Part shown: one piece after another, positions 25,054 to 32,456 of the stretch
Numbering within the stretch: position 1 is the stretch's first letter
Layout of the letters: each line of letters opens with the position of its first letter
From: JAKQLP01 sp964562165
GTDB lineage: Bacteria > Patescibacteriota > Dojkabacteria > B142 > OLB20
Length of the DNA stretch: 32,496 nt
NCBI GenBank assembly: GCA_964562165.1
Contig: CAZLRZ010000006.1
Location: 1 to 32,496 of the forward strand
Direction of reading: 5' to 3'
Notes under the pieces: generated by a model
What the model was told of the DNA's origin: nothing
The model's input: only the letters and a program-made list of their open reading frames with translations
Database searches by the model: none
Translations under genes and position numbers: made by a program

Positions 25054-26101
25054 TTTCGGAAAGAAGTTTTAGTTTGGTTGTTTCAATAATTTCTTCTAAA
25101 TTGCCCTCCATGATCTCTGTGAGATTAAACCAGCTCTCTTTGATTCTATGGTCGGTCATCCTACTTTGTGGAAAGTTATAGGTTTTAATTTTTTCTGATC
25201 TATCGCCGGTTTTGATAGCATCTTTTCGTTGACTTGATAGATTTGCATCTTCTTTTGACTGTTCTAATTCATACAATCGACTTTTCAATATAGTTAAAGC
25301 TTTATGCTTGTTTTTTAGCTGTGATCTTTCATCCTGACAAGACACTACCAAGCCTGTAGGTATATGTGTTAGTCTTACAGCTGAATCTGTGGTGTTTACA
25401 CCTTGGCCGCCTGGGCCTCCGGCTCTAAATGTGTCAATTTTAATATCATCTGGATTAATTTCAACTTCGTGATCTTCCACTTCCGGTAAAACCACGACAG
25501 ATGCACTTGAAGTGTGGATTCTGCCTGCGCTTTCGGTTGCGGGTACTCTTTGCACCCTATGAACTCCATTTTCAAAGCGTAATAATCCATAAACTCCATT
25601 TCCTTTAATTGAAGTTATAACTTCTTTAAGTCCGCCTTGTTCGGCTTCACTAAAGCTTAATTGTTCTGTAGTCCAGCCCATTTTTTCGGCGTATCTTAAA
25701 TACATTCTGTAAAGTTCGGATGCAAACAAGGCTGCTTCTTCGCCACCTGTTCCTGCGCGAATTTCTAAAATGCAATTTCTTTTATCGTTTGGATCTTGAT
25801 GCTCGAGCTCTTTTAATAAAGCGTCCTCTAGTTCTTTAAAAAGAGGTTTGTCCGTTTCGAGTATTTCGCTAACGTAGTCTAGTGTGGCTTTATCGCTTTC
25901 AGATTCTAAAAGAGCAGTAGCTTCTTGAATTTCCTTATCAATTTTTTCGATTTGTTCTGCTTTTTCTATGTACTCAGTGATTTCTCCAAGTTCCTTACCT
26001 ATGGATTGGATAGATGCTGAATCACCTTTAACCGAGGCATCGTTTAAAGCTTGGTTAAGCTCTTTATATTTAATTATTAATTCTTGGATTTTGTGGTGCA
26101 T
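25031..26101 (-). CDS. prfA: Peptide chain release factor 1
   Basis: Terminates translation at UAA and UAG. The 356 residues include a coiled-coil domain 1, EIRAGTGGEEAALFA, the stop-codon-reading tripeptide PAT (RVPATESAGRIHTSSA), which marks RF1 rather than RF2 (SPF), and the catalytic GGQ at 231-233. Length is normal. It lies between rpmE (79 bases upstream) and prmC (overlapping). All readable stops in the window are TAA or TAG, so RF1 alone would serve every gene seen here. Confidence 0.97.
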   Translation of the reverse strand: MHHKIQELIIKYKELNQALNDASVKGDSASIQSIGKELGEITEYIEKAEQIEKIDKEIQEATALLESESDKATLDYVSEILETDKPLFKELEDALLKELEHQDPNDKRNCILEIRAGTGGEEAALFASELYRMYLRYAEKMGWTTEQLSFSEAEQGGLKEVITSIKGNGVYGLLRFENGVHRVQRVPATESAGRIHTSSASVVVLPEVEDHEVEINPDDIKIDTFRAGGPGGQGVNTTDSAVRLTHIPTGLVVSCQDERSQLKNKHKALTILKSRLYELEQSKEDANLSSQRKDAIKTGDRSEKIKTYNFPQSRMTDHRIKESWFNLTEIMEGNLEEIIETTKLKLLSENETQSNS

Positions 26102-26180
26102 AATTTAAAATTCTTCCAATAAATACAATATAACTGGTTAATTTATTAAAAACCAGGAAATTTAACTTAGTAGGGAAGAA

Positions 26181-26504
26181 CTATTTAAATTGCTTAAGCA
26201 TATCCTTAAGAGTGATAGTGTTGCCACCATCGATTGAGGAAACTCTACTTTTGTTTCTTCGAGATTTTTTATCTTTTTTGTTAGAAACTTTTGAAACATC
26301 GGCTGATGTTCTTTTTGATTCAAACTTTTTAACCAAGTTCTCGGTATCAACTATTCTTTGTTTGCCAGTATAAAAGGGGTGACTAAGATTAGATACCTCT
26401 ATAGATATTTCTTCTTTAGTGCTAGGAATAACGAAGGTTTCTCCTGACGATAGGTCAGTTACCTTTGCGTTCATATATAATTTTGGATGTATATTCTTTT
26501 TCAT
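26181..26504 (-). CDS. rpmE: 50S ribosomal protein L31 (cysteine-free, C-terminally extended)
   Basis: Bridge protein between ribosomal subunits. The core is recognisable: MKKNIHPKLY at the start and HPFYTGKQRIVDTENLVKKFESKR near residues 42-65. The cysteines that bind zinc in C+ L31 are absent, so it is the zinc-independent form. At 107 residues it is about 35 longer than usual, with a Lys/Ser/Arg-rich tail. It leads rpmE-prfA-prmC; rpmE-prfA linkage is common. Start support: AAGG nine bases upstream and an extended -10 promoter. The stop is TAG. Confidence 0.92.
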   Translation of the reverse strand: MKKNIHPKLYMNAKVTDLSSGETFVIPSTKEEISIEVSNLSHPFYTGKQRIVDTENLVKKFESKRTSADVSKVSNKKDKKSRRNKSRVSSIDGGNTITLKDMLKQFK

Positions 26505-26513
26505 AGACGTTTA

Positions 26514-26517
26514 CCTT
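26514..26517 (-). promoter_or_regulatory. Shine-Dalgarno site of rpmE
   Basis: On the minus strand AAGG sits nine bases before the ATG at 26504. It is short but well placed. Confidence 0.45.
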
Positions 26518-26536
26518 GATTTACAACAACGAAGTT

Positions 26537-26564
26537 ATTATAGCATAACTACGTGCTAAGGCAA
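26537..26564 (-). promoter_or_regulatory. Promoter of rpmE-prfA-prmC
   Basis: Read on the minus strand: TTGCCT, a 16-base spacer and a perfect TATAAT (26542 down to 26537) with extended TG, giving TGC-TATAAT, identical to the rpsB P2 -10 element. Transcription would start near 26530, about 26 bases before the rpmE ATG. Confidence 0.65.
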
Positions 26565-26585
26565 TAGATAATAAAATTATTCACC

Positions 26586-26721
26586 CCTTGATACTGTTCA
26601 AGGACTGTTAAAAATGCTGTTATCAATATACAAATTTTCAGAGGGACTTATCAACGGTTTATTGGGAATGATACGCAGTATTCATTAATTTAATAATTTA
26701 AAGCCGTAAAGTCGTTTTACG
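26586..26721. promoter_or_regulatory. Cluster of inverted and direct repeats in the rpmE/dnaB divergent region
   Basis: Between the rpmE promoter and the promoter of the gene before dnaB lie a perfect hairpin CCTTGA-tactgt-TCAAGG (26586-26603), three CTGTT copies at 26594, 26605 and 26617 (11-12 base steps, about one helical turn), two TTATCAA copies (26620-26626 and 26648-26654), and a second perfect hairpin CGTAAA-gtcgt-TTTACG (26705-26721). It may be a control region for one or both flanking operons. No known family is recognised. Confidence 0.35.
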
Positions 26722-26746
26722 CATCAGAATAATGCAAGATTGTTTA

Positions 26747-26775
26747 TTGTTTGTTTTCAATTCCTGTTATAGAAT
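26747..26775 (+). promoter_or_regulatory. Candidate promoter upstream of the MBL-like gene and dnaB
   Basis: TTGTTT (26747-26752), a 17-base spacer and TAGAAT (26770-26775). Transcription would start near 26782, about 22 bases before the ATG at 26804. That placement rules out the upstream in-frame ATG at 26732 if this promoter is used. Confidence 0.45.
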
Positions 26776-26803
26776 AATAGTTAATTATTATTTTCAATAC
26801 TTT

Positions 26804-27361
26804 ATGAAAATTAGTGTAAACAAAGGGAACCTTTCTATTAGTTCAAAAGAACATAAGATTTTAATAGGGGACGATATTATTCAAAAAATTGATGATTACG
26901 ATGTTGTTATAGGCACCTCAATAAAAGATAAAGAAGGATATAAGGGGATAATTGTCGATTCGCCCGGTGAATATGAATATCTTGAGTACATGATTCAAGC
27001 CTTACCTGTAAAAGATGGGGATATAATCAAGTTAGTATCTGTAGATATTGATGGTGTGAATGTGGTTTTTGTGAGATCTGATTCAGAACTTCCAACTAAA
27101 AAAATGTTGGATCAATTAGGAATAAATCATGTACTTGTAATAAAGGGTGATATGGTTTCTACGAAAATTCACGATCTAGTTGATGAATTTGGTCCTCAAT
27201 ATTTAATACCAATTAGTTCAAGTAAAAGTGAAATTGAAGGGTTTTCTAAAAAGCTAGGGATTGCTTTCCCAGAGCCCCAAAAGACCCTAAATGTCGATAT
27301 AGATGATATGGTTGAAGAAGAGGAAGCTCAAATTTTACAAATCATTTTATTATCTGATTAA
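26804..27361 (+). CDS. Metallo-beta-lactamase-like protein lacking metal ligands
   Basis: A 185-residue protein starting MKISVNKGNLSIS. The order of segments resembles the small UlaG/YtkL-like hydrolase family: an N-terminal strand pair, IIVDSPGEYEY (the PGEYE motif is typical), a central strand set, and a late LIPISSSKSE where active members have PMHY. The HxHxDH metal site and later histidines are absent, so if the assignment is right this is a pseudoenzyme. The in-frame ATG at 26732 would add 24 Cys/Phe/Tyr-rich residues unlike the family, and precedes the promoter, so I prefer 26804. dnaB starts two bases after its stop, implying coupled expression. Confidence 0.7.
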   Translation: MKISVNKGNLSISSKEHKILIGDDIIQKIDDYDVVIGTSIKDKEGYKGIIVDSPGEYEYLEYMIQALPVKDGDIIKLVSVDIDGVNVVFVRSDSELPTKKMLDQLGINHVLVIKGDMVSTKIHDLVDEFGPQYLIPISSSKSEIEGFSKKLGIAFPEPQKTLNVDIDDMVEEEEAQILQIILLSD

Positions 27362-27363
27362 AG

Positions 27364-28677
27364 ATGGCTGAATTAAAATTACCACCACAAAATAAGGATG
27401 CTGAAAAGTCAATCCTTGGTGCGATTTTAATCAATGAGGATGCAATGTTTAAGGTTGCTGAGACTCTAAATGCAGATCATTTTTATGACAGAAACCATCA
27501 AACGATTTTCAAGGCAATGTTGGACTTGTATGCTCATCAAAAGCCAATTGACGTGCTTACCTTGTCTTCTGAACTAAGATCCCAAAAACAATTAAAAGAA
27601 ATTGGTGGCTCGAATTATTTAAGTGAATTAGTCGAATCTGTGCCTACAGCTGCTCATGTTGAGGAATATTCACAAATGATCGTGGCTTTAGCCCAACGCA
27701 GAAGATTGATCTCTTTAGCCAGTGAGATTGATGAGCTTGCTCATAAACAAGATAGGGAATTGGACCTGGTTTTAGACGAGATTGAAAAAGATCTGATGAG
27801 TATTACGCAAACATCATCTAAGAGTGACTTCGTGCATGTTTCCGAGCTTTTGGAAAAGTCATACAAAAAGGCGGAAGAATTAAATAAAAATCCAAATAAA
27901 TTGCAGGGTGTACCAACTGGGTTTTCTTATCTTGATGGAATTTTAGGAGGGTTACAAAGATCCGACTTAATAATTTTAGCTGCAAGGCCTAGCGTTGGAA
28001 AGACGGCCTTTGCGCTTGATATTGCAAGGCATGCAGCAGTTTTGGAGGCTAAAAGTGTTGGTATTTTCTCTTTAGAAATGTCTGATGCTCAACTAATGGA
28101 TAGAATCCTGTCTATGCAGGTAGGTGTAGGATTGTGGGACTTGCGTATGGGTAGAATCTCGGATGAAGTTTTTACAAGGCTTAGTGATGCGTTTGGAATC
28201 CTTTCGGAGGCAAATCTTTATATTGACGACACTCCTGGAATTAATATTATGGAAATGAGGGCAAAAGCTCGAAAATTAAAGATAGAGAAGGGGTTGGACT
28301 TGATAATTGTTGATTATCTTCAGTTAATTGAAGGGCGAAGCAAGGAAAATCGCGTGCAAGAGGTTTCTGAAATTTCAAGATTCTTAAAGAATTTAGCAAG
28401 AGAGCTGGATGTGCCTGTTTTGGCTTTATCTCAGTTGAGTAGAGCTGTAGAACAAAGAGGCGATGGAACTCCACAGTTGTCTGATCTTAGGGAATCCGGA
28501 TCAATCGAGCAGGATGCTGATGTAGTCATATTTCTAAGTAAAATCGGTGGTGAAGATGAGAATAGCCAAAATAGGAAGCTCTTTATCTCAAAACACAGAA
28601 ATGGACCTACAGGAGAAGAAGAGTTATTCTTTGTAAAAGAACAGGCAAGATTTAGAGAAATTGATAAAGTCCACTAA
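27364..28677 (+). CDS. dnaB: Replicative DNA helicase DnaB
   Basis: Hexameric 5'-3' helicase at the replication fork. The 437 residues have the N-terminal helical domain (PPQNKDAEKSILGAIL, with SVPTAAHVEEY near 92) and a RecA-like domain with Walker A ARPSVGKT (207-214), FSLEMSDAQLMDR, Walker B LDLIIVDYLQLI, the DnaB motif QLSRAVEQRGDGTPQLSDLRESGSIEQDADVV (several conserved parts) and the C-terminal arginine-finger region KHRNGPTGE. Length is normal and there is no intein. The usual partner rplI is not adjacent. Confidence 0.97.
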   Translation: MAELKLPPQNKDAEKSILGAILINEDAMFKVAETLNADHFYDRNHQTIFKAMLDLYAHQKPIDVLTLSSELRSQKQLKEIGGSNYLSELVESVPTAAHVEEYSQMIVALAQRRRLISLASEIDELAHKQDRELDLVLDEIEKDLMSITQTSSKSDFVHVSELLEKSYKKAEELNKNPNKLQGVPTGFSYLDGILGGLQRSDLIILAARPSVGKTAFALDIARHAAVLEAKSVGIFSLEMSDAQLMDRILSMQVGVGLWDLRMGRISDEVFTRLSDAFGILSEANLYIDDTPGINIMEMRAKARKLKIEKGLDLIIVDYLQLIEGRSKENRVQEVSEISRFLKNLARELDVPVLALSQLSRAVEQRGDGTPQLSDLRESGSIEQDADVVIFLSKIGGEDENSQNRKLFISKHRNGPTGEEELFFVKEQARFREIDKVH

Positions 28678-28753
28678 AACTCAATATTATCTTCAAAAAC
28701 AAATCATCCACGCTTAGTATTTATTTTGTTCTTAAGTGTTCAAATTTTTTTTG

Positions 28754-28770
28754 TCCTAATACTTTTAGGG
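28754..28770 (+). terminator. Weak terminator-like stem after dnaB
   Basis: CCTAA (28755-28759), loop TACTT, TTAGG (28765-28769), closed by a possible T-G pair and followed by a T-rich, not T-pure, tract (GTTTTGTGTGTTTGTT). The stem is short, so termination would be leaky. Confidence 0.3.
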
Positions 28771-28955
28771 TTTTGTGTGTTTGTTAAGAAGAACGTTTTT
28801 CCTCAAGAGAATATGATGGTATTAATTTGGTACGAATAAATGGCTTCAGAAATTAATAGATTTGCTTTCTTTTTCTCTCTAATGTAGTTTTTATGTATAT
28901 GCATAATCAAAATGGTTTTTGATATATTTTCGATTTTAACTCTGATACTGTTTTC

Positions 28956-28978
28956 GATAAACCTCTACAGTGTTTATC
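28956..28978. repeat. Inverted repeat before the membrane beta-sandwich gene
   Basis: GATAAAC (28956-28962) and GTTTATC (28972-28978) are perfectly complementary around a nine-base loop, 32 bases before the ATG at 29011. It could be an operator or a leader hairpin. Confidence 0.35.
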
Positions 28979-29010
28979 TAATAATTGTATTGCCTTTTTT
29001 AAGATAGGTA

Positions 29011-30132
29011 ATGAAGAAAAAAATCCTTGTCCTTACAATTTTTGCTGTGTGGGTACTTTTGCCAACCTCAATATTTGCGGTCACAAGGTATAAAATCAAT
29101 TCGGGTGATACTATCACGATAAAAAGGATACCAACTGATGAGAAGGTTGTCGAAGATGTTGTAGATTTAGGAGTTGTGGCTCCCAGCGCAATAGTTGCCG
29201 CTACACAAATTACTGCAACTGTAGCTGCCGCACAAAACATGAATCTTGTCGAATATTTAAGGTTTTTCTTTTCATTCTTTATTGCAAAACGTGGTCCCAG
29301 AAGGGATTTTTGGGGATTAATTTATGATTCAAAAGATTCCTCACCAATTGCGTTTGCTGTAATTAGAATATTTTCAGGTACGGATAATAAATTAATAAAG
29401 ACCACTGTTTCTGATCTTGATGGAAGATATGGCTTTGTTTTAGATCCCGGGAAGTACAAACTTGAAGTTGGCCATCAAGATTATAGTTTCCCTGTAAAAG
29501 ACAGAATGGCTATTGCTCTTCAAAACGACAATCATATTTATACCGGAGGCGAATTACTTATAAAAGAGGCGATGAGTATAGATTTCAATATTCCTATGGA
29601 GGGCAAGGAAGTAAAAAGGGCATTTAGCTTTAGAAAGCTTAGAAAAATCTGGTTAAATTCCGGATTAATTAAACTAACTCAAAACATGTATTTTATTTAT
29701 GCGCTCTTGGTTCTAAACTGTTTGATGCTTTTAAGTAGATTTAATATTCTTTTTCTACTTAATGCAATTTATTATGGAATCTTCGTAATTATTCATTTGG
29801 TCGCATATTTTAGAAAGCCAGCTAGGACGTGGGGTAATGTTTTAGATTCTAAATCGAATAAACCAATCCCATATGCTTTTGTGAAAATATTTAATAAAAA
29901 TACTGGAGCCCTAATTGATAGTAAAATTACAGATCTAAATGGAAGATTCCAGTTTTATCCAAAACAAGGAGAGTACAGTGCTGTTGTTCAGGCTAAAGGT
30001 TTTAAATTGCCTGGAGATTTGAAGACTGTTGATTTTGTTGTGAATAAAAAATCAATACAATTTGATATCAAAATGGATGAGTCTAAAGAAATTGGTTTAG
30101 ACAAATTTGGATATATCTCAACACCCCTTTAA
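29011..30132 (+). CDS. Membrane protein with two carboxypeptidase-regulatory-like domains
   Basis: Function unknown. The 373 residues begin with a probable signal peptide or anchor (about 1-23, KKK then a hydrophobic core and PTSIFA). Two related beta-sandwich (CarboxypepD_reg-like) domains are visible: about 99-161 (WGLIYDSKDSSPIAFAVIRI, then SDLDGRYGF) and 273-333 (WGNVLDSKSNKPIPYAFVKI, then TDLNGRFQF). Between them, about 226-267, two hydrophobic helices form a membrane hairpin. Such domains often bind sugars or proteins at the cell surface. The gene stands alone and converges on the Wzy-like gene 13 bases away; AGG just before the ATG is too close for a good Shine-Dalgarno site. Confidence 0.8.
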   Translation: MKKKILVLTIFAVWVLLPTSIFAVTRYKINSGDTITIKRIPTDEKVVEDVVDLGVVAPSAIVAATQITATVAAAQNMNLVEYLRFFFSFFIAKRGPRRDFWGLIYDSKDSSPIAFAVIRIFSGTDNKLIKTTVSDLDGRYGFVLDPGKYKLEVGHQDYSFPVKDRMAIALQNDNHIYTGGELLIKEAMSIDFNIPMEGKEVKRAFSFRKLRKIWLNSGLIKLTQNMYFIYALLVLNCLMLLSRFNILFLLNAIYYGIFVIIHLVAYFRKPARTWGNVLDSKSNKPIPYAFVKIFNKNTGALIDSKITDLNGRFQFYPKQGEYSAVVQAKGFKLPGDLKTVDFVVNKKSIQFDIKMDESKEIGLDKFGYISTPL

Positions 30133-30145
30133 TATCCTTTAATAT

Positions 30146-32359
30146 TTAGTTCTTTAACTTGTTTTCCTCAATCGATTTCTGTGTTGAAGTTATTCGCTCC
30201 GTTAGGAATTTGTTAAATTCAGATTCGTCCTTGTAAATTTGTTCTTTTGAAACCTTATACAAACTAAGGGCTAAATCATACTGTTTTGTATTTTCAAGGT
30301 ATTGACCCAATTGGATTATACTCAAAGCGTAGCTGGGTTGGAGGGTATAGGCCTTTGTATAGGCTTGTTCTGCAAGATCCCGTAATTTTTCATCAGAATT
30401 ATACTGATAAATAAAACCTAGTAATAAATAGTTGTCTGGGTTGTTTGGATTTTTACTTATGGCTTGCTGAATAGATTGTAAAGTCTCACTCCCATATTTT
30501 TGGCCTTTTGAGAGTTCTGTGAGCCTTTTGTAAATAACTGAAGCTCTTTGCCAATTATCTGCGTTTTCTGAATTTAAAATTATTGCTTTATTTATTTCGC
30601 TATTGATCAAAGTTTCTAGATACTGTTGGGTTACAGAAAGCTTTTGCTTTTCTTCATCGGACAATGTAGTAAGTGAATTCTGGGTTGAATTTATTACGTT
30701 TTCTAATTTATTCAAAGCTACGGTTGAGACTTCCTTATGATAATAATCTCTTTGGCCATTAAGGTTTATCGATTGTATGAGTTTGTCGTAGGCTAAATCC
30801 TGGTTGCCTTGTGAGGCTAGCTTTAAAGATTCGGAGTAAGTGGTTTCGGCTTTGTAGTTAATTGTCGAAAAGAATAAAAGAGATACTGTCGTTATCAGTA
30901 ATAATGATCCGACTAAATATGTAGCAATATTTTTTGGATTCTTTGGATCTCTTCCTGTTAACTTTATATCGAAGACAAATTCTGAACTAGCTTCTTTAAA
31001 ATATACTGAATAAAGTGCAAATAAAAGTGAAAGGCAAATCCAACCGAAAACCAAATAGGTGGTTGAATGGTAATTTGTAAAAAAGCTAATTATAAATAAA
31101 GTGGCCGCCAATCCTAAGGCAAATATGTTTGGGCTTTTATTATAAAGTTTTGGAAATATTATTTTCTTAATTAAAAACTTAAACAACATAAAAGCAAAAA
31201 ATATAAAAGAGGCAAAGCCAATTAGGCCCGTAGAAGTTAAAACTGATTCGATTTGAGTGTTACTTTTGGTATAGTTTTCAAACCAATTTGCCTGTAGATT
31301 TTGACTTTCTGGTCTAAACTGGGGGAATAGGTAAGAATAAGTATCTGGACCTGTTCCAATCAGAACTCCCTTTATTGAATATTTAGTAATACTACCCTTG
31401 ATTATTTCAAGACTTGTTTCGGAAGGTATTTCATAATATCTTGAAAAGTTAACACTAGGAGTTAAAGAGCTTCTTACTGAATAATTGTTTGAATAAACAA
31501 AACTAAACAACAGCATTACCAATAAAATTATATTGAAAATTGGGGCTGTAGTGTCTGTCTTTTTGTTCTTTAATGAAAGAATGAGGCCCAACAAAACTAA
31601 AATTAAAACAGAGGCCCAATTAATAGATTTAGCAACGTTTAAATAATTAGAAATTGAAGTAATTCCGATGGCCCAAATAAAAAAGAGAGATAGAAATAAT
31701 CCGAGGAGCTTGTTTTTAGTTGAATTTTTGCTTTTATTAATAATCGCAAAAATCGAGAATGGGAGCCCCAAAATGAAAAGACTGGTTAGGCTGTTAGGAT
31801 TCCCTGCAGGAGTAAACAATGGGTTTAAAATATAATTAAATTCACTATTGCCCTCGGCTAATTTTGTTAAAAGTGGTGTGAAAAAGTTCACGCCCTTAAG
31901 AACAGTGAAAAGAGCGAATAGGCCTAAAGAGTAGGTGATTGAGAGGATTAGAAACTTTATGGCTTGCTTGTCCTTTATATTATTTTGAATAGTAAAAAAT
32001 AATAAGAAGAGCATTAAATATGAAATCACACCGCCGTTAATCCTCATGTGGTAACCCCAAAGGCTTGTATCAAGATTTAGCGAGAAAACAGTAGAAACAG
32101 TGCTTGCTGCAAACATTAAAATTATTGCTAAATCTAAAGGGGTTCTTAAAAACGAAGTCCTTTTTGGAATAATAATTGAAACAGTCCAGAGCAACATCAA
32201 AATGGATAGGGCAAATAATAAGAAATAATTCTTTGAAATCTCAAAATATTCTTCTGTTTGAGTAGAAAATACCCAAGGAATTAGGAATACTAAGATTGCT
32301 ATGACCCAAAGGGAAATCTTTTCTATCAATAAAACTGTATTATTATTTGAATGGGTCAT
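30146..32359 (-). CDS. O-antigen ligase/polymerase-like (Wzy_C) membrane protein with TPR tail
   Basis: Probable glycan polymerase or ligase acting on lipid-linked sugars outside the membrane, or a protein O-glycosylating relative. The 737-residue protein has about eleven to twelve membrane helices in residues 1-495, a large external loop containing GVLIGTGPDTYSYLFPQFRPES (typical of Wzy_C: glycine-rich, followed by an aromatic/Arg segment), then a soluble C-terminal region (about 500-725) with TPR-like helical repeats (AISKNPNNPDNYLLLGFIYQY; AYTKAYTLQPSYALSIIQLGQYLE). Substrate cannot be read from the sequence. No Shine-Dalgarno sequence precedes the ATG; a 14-base palindrome does. Confidence 0.82.
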   Translation of the reverse strand: MTHSNNNTVLLIEKISLWVIAILVFLIPWVFSTQTEEYFEISKNYFLLFALSILMLLWTVSIIIPKRTSFLRTPLDLAIILMFAASTVSTVFSLNLDTSLWGYHMRINGGVISYLMLFLLFFTIQNNIKDKQAIKFLILSITYSLGLFALFTVLKGVNFFTPLLTKLAEGNSEFNYILNPLFTPAGNPNSLTSLFILGLPFSIFAIINKSKNSTKNKLLGLFLSLFFIWAIGITSISNYLNVAKSINWASVLILVLLGLILSLKNKKTDTTAPIFNIILLVMLLFSFVYSNNYSVRSSLTPSVNFSRYYEIPSETSLEIIKGSITKYSIKGVLIGTGPDTYSYLFPQFRPESQNLQANWFENYTKSNTQIESVLTSTGLIGFASFIFFAFMLFKFLIKKIIFPKLYNKSPNIFALGLAATLFIISFFTNYHSTTYLVFGWICLSLLFALYSVYFKEASSEFVFDIKLTGRDPKNPKNIATYLVGSLLLITTVSLLFFSTINYKAETTYSESLKLASQGNQDLAYDKLIQSINLNGQRDYYHKEVSTVALNKLENVINSTQNSLTTLSDEEKQKLSVTQQYLETLINSEINKAIILNSENADNWQRASVIYKRLTELSKGQKYGSETLQSIQQAISKNPNNPDNYLLLGFIYQYNSDEKLRDLAEQAYTKAYTLQPSYALSIIQLGQYLENTKQYDLALSLYKVSKEQIYKDESEFNKFLTERITSTQKSIEENKLKN

Positions 32360-32365
32360 CCAAGA

Positions 32366-32379
32366 AGTTTTTAAAAACT
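32366..32379. repeat. 14-base perfect palindrome upstream of the Wzy-like gene
   Basis: AGTTTTTAAAAACT lies six bases before the start codon of the minus-strand gene. It could be an operator or simply AT-rich symmetry; it also lies upstream of the next plus-strand promoter. Confidence 0.3.
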
Positions 32380-32394
32380 AAAAATAGAATAGAC

Positions 32395-32423
32395 TTATTT
32401 TCCTTATAAATTTTTGCTACAAT
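32395..32423 (+). promoter_or_regulatory. Candidate promoter for the gene at the right edge
   Basis: TACAAT (32418-32423) with extended TG (32415-32416) and TTATTT (32395-32400) at 17 bases. An alternative is TTGCTA (32414-32419) with TATAAG (32438-32443) at 18 bases. Either would serve the ATG at 32457. Confidence 0.4.
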
Positions 32424-32456
32424 ATTTGGAAATTAATTATAAGTATAAATAAAATA

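Larger units (their letters stand above)
28678..29010. other. Intergenic region after dnaB
   Basis: 333 AT-rich bases without a gene I can support. They hold a weak terminator-like stem (28754-28770), a near-palindrome TTATGTATATGCATAA (28891-28906, 14 of 16 symmetric) and a perfect 7-base inverted repeat (28956-28978) close to the next gene. TTGATA (28919-28924) and GATACT (28944-28949), 19 bases apart, are a poor promoter candidate. Confidence 0.4.

Noticed and set aside
26620..26660. Possible replication origin: TTATCAA repeats near dnaB.
   Set aside because: The copies differ from the DnaA box at the conserved CCA, only two are present, and no AT-rich unwinding element, dnaA or dnaN gene is nearby.
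26732..26803. ATG at 26732 as start of the gene before dnaB, with a possible hydrophobic leader.
   Set aside because: The leader is not a convincing signal peptide (no basic start or cleavage site), and the candidate promoter -35 and -10 lie within it.
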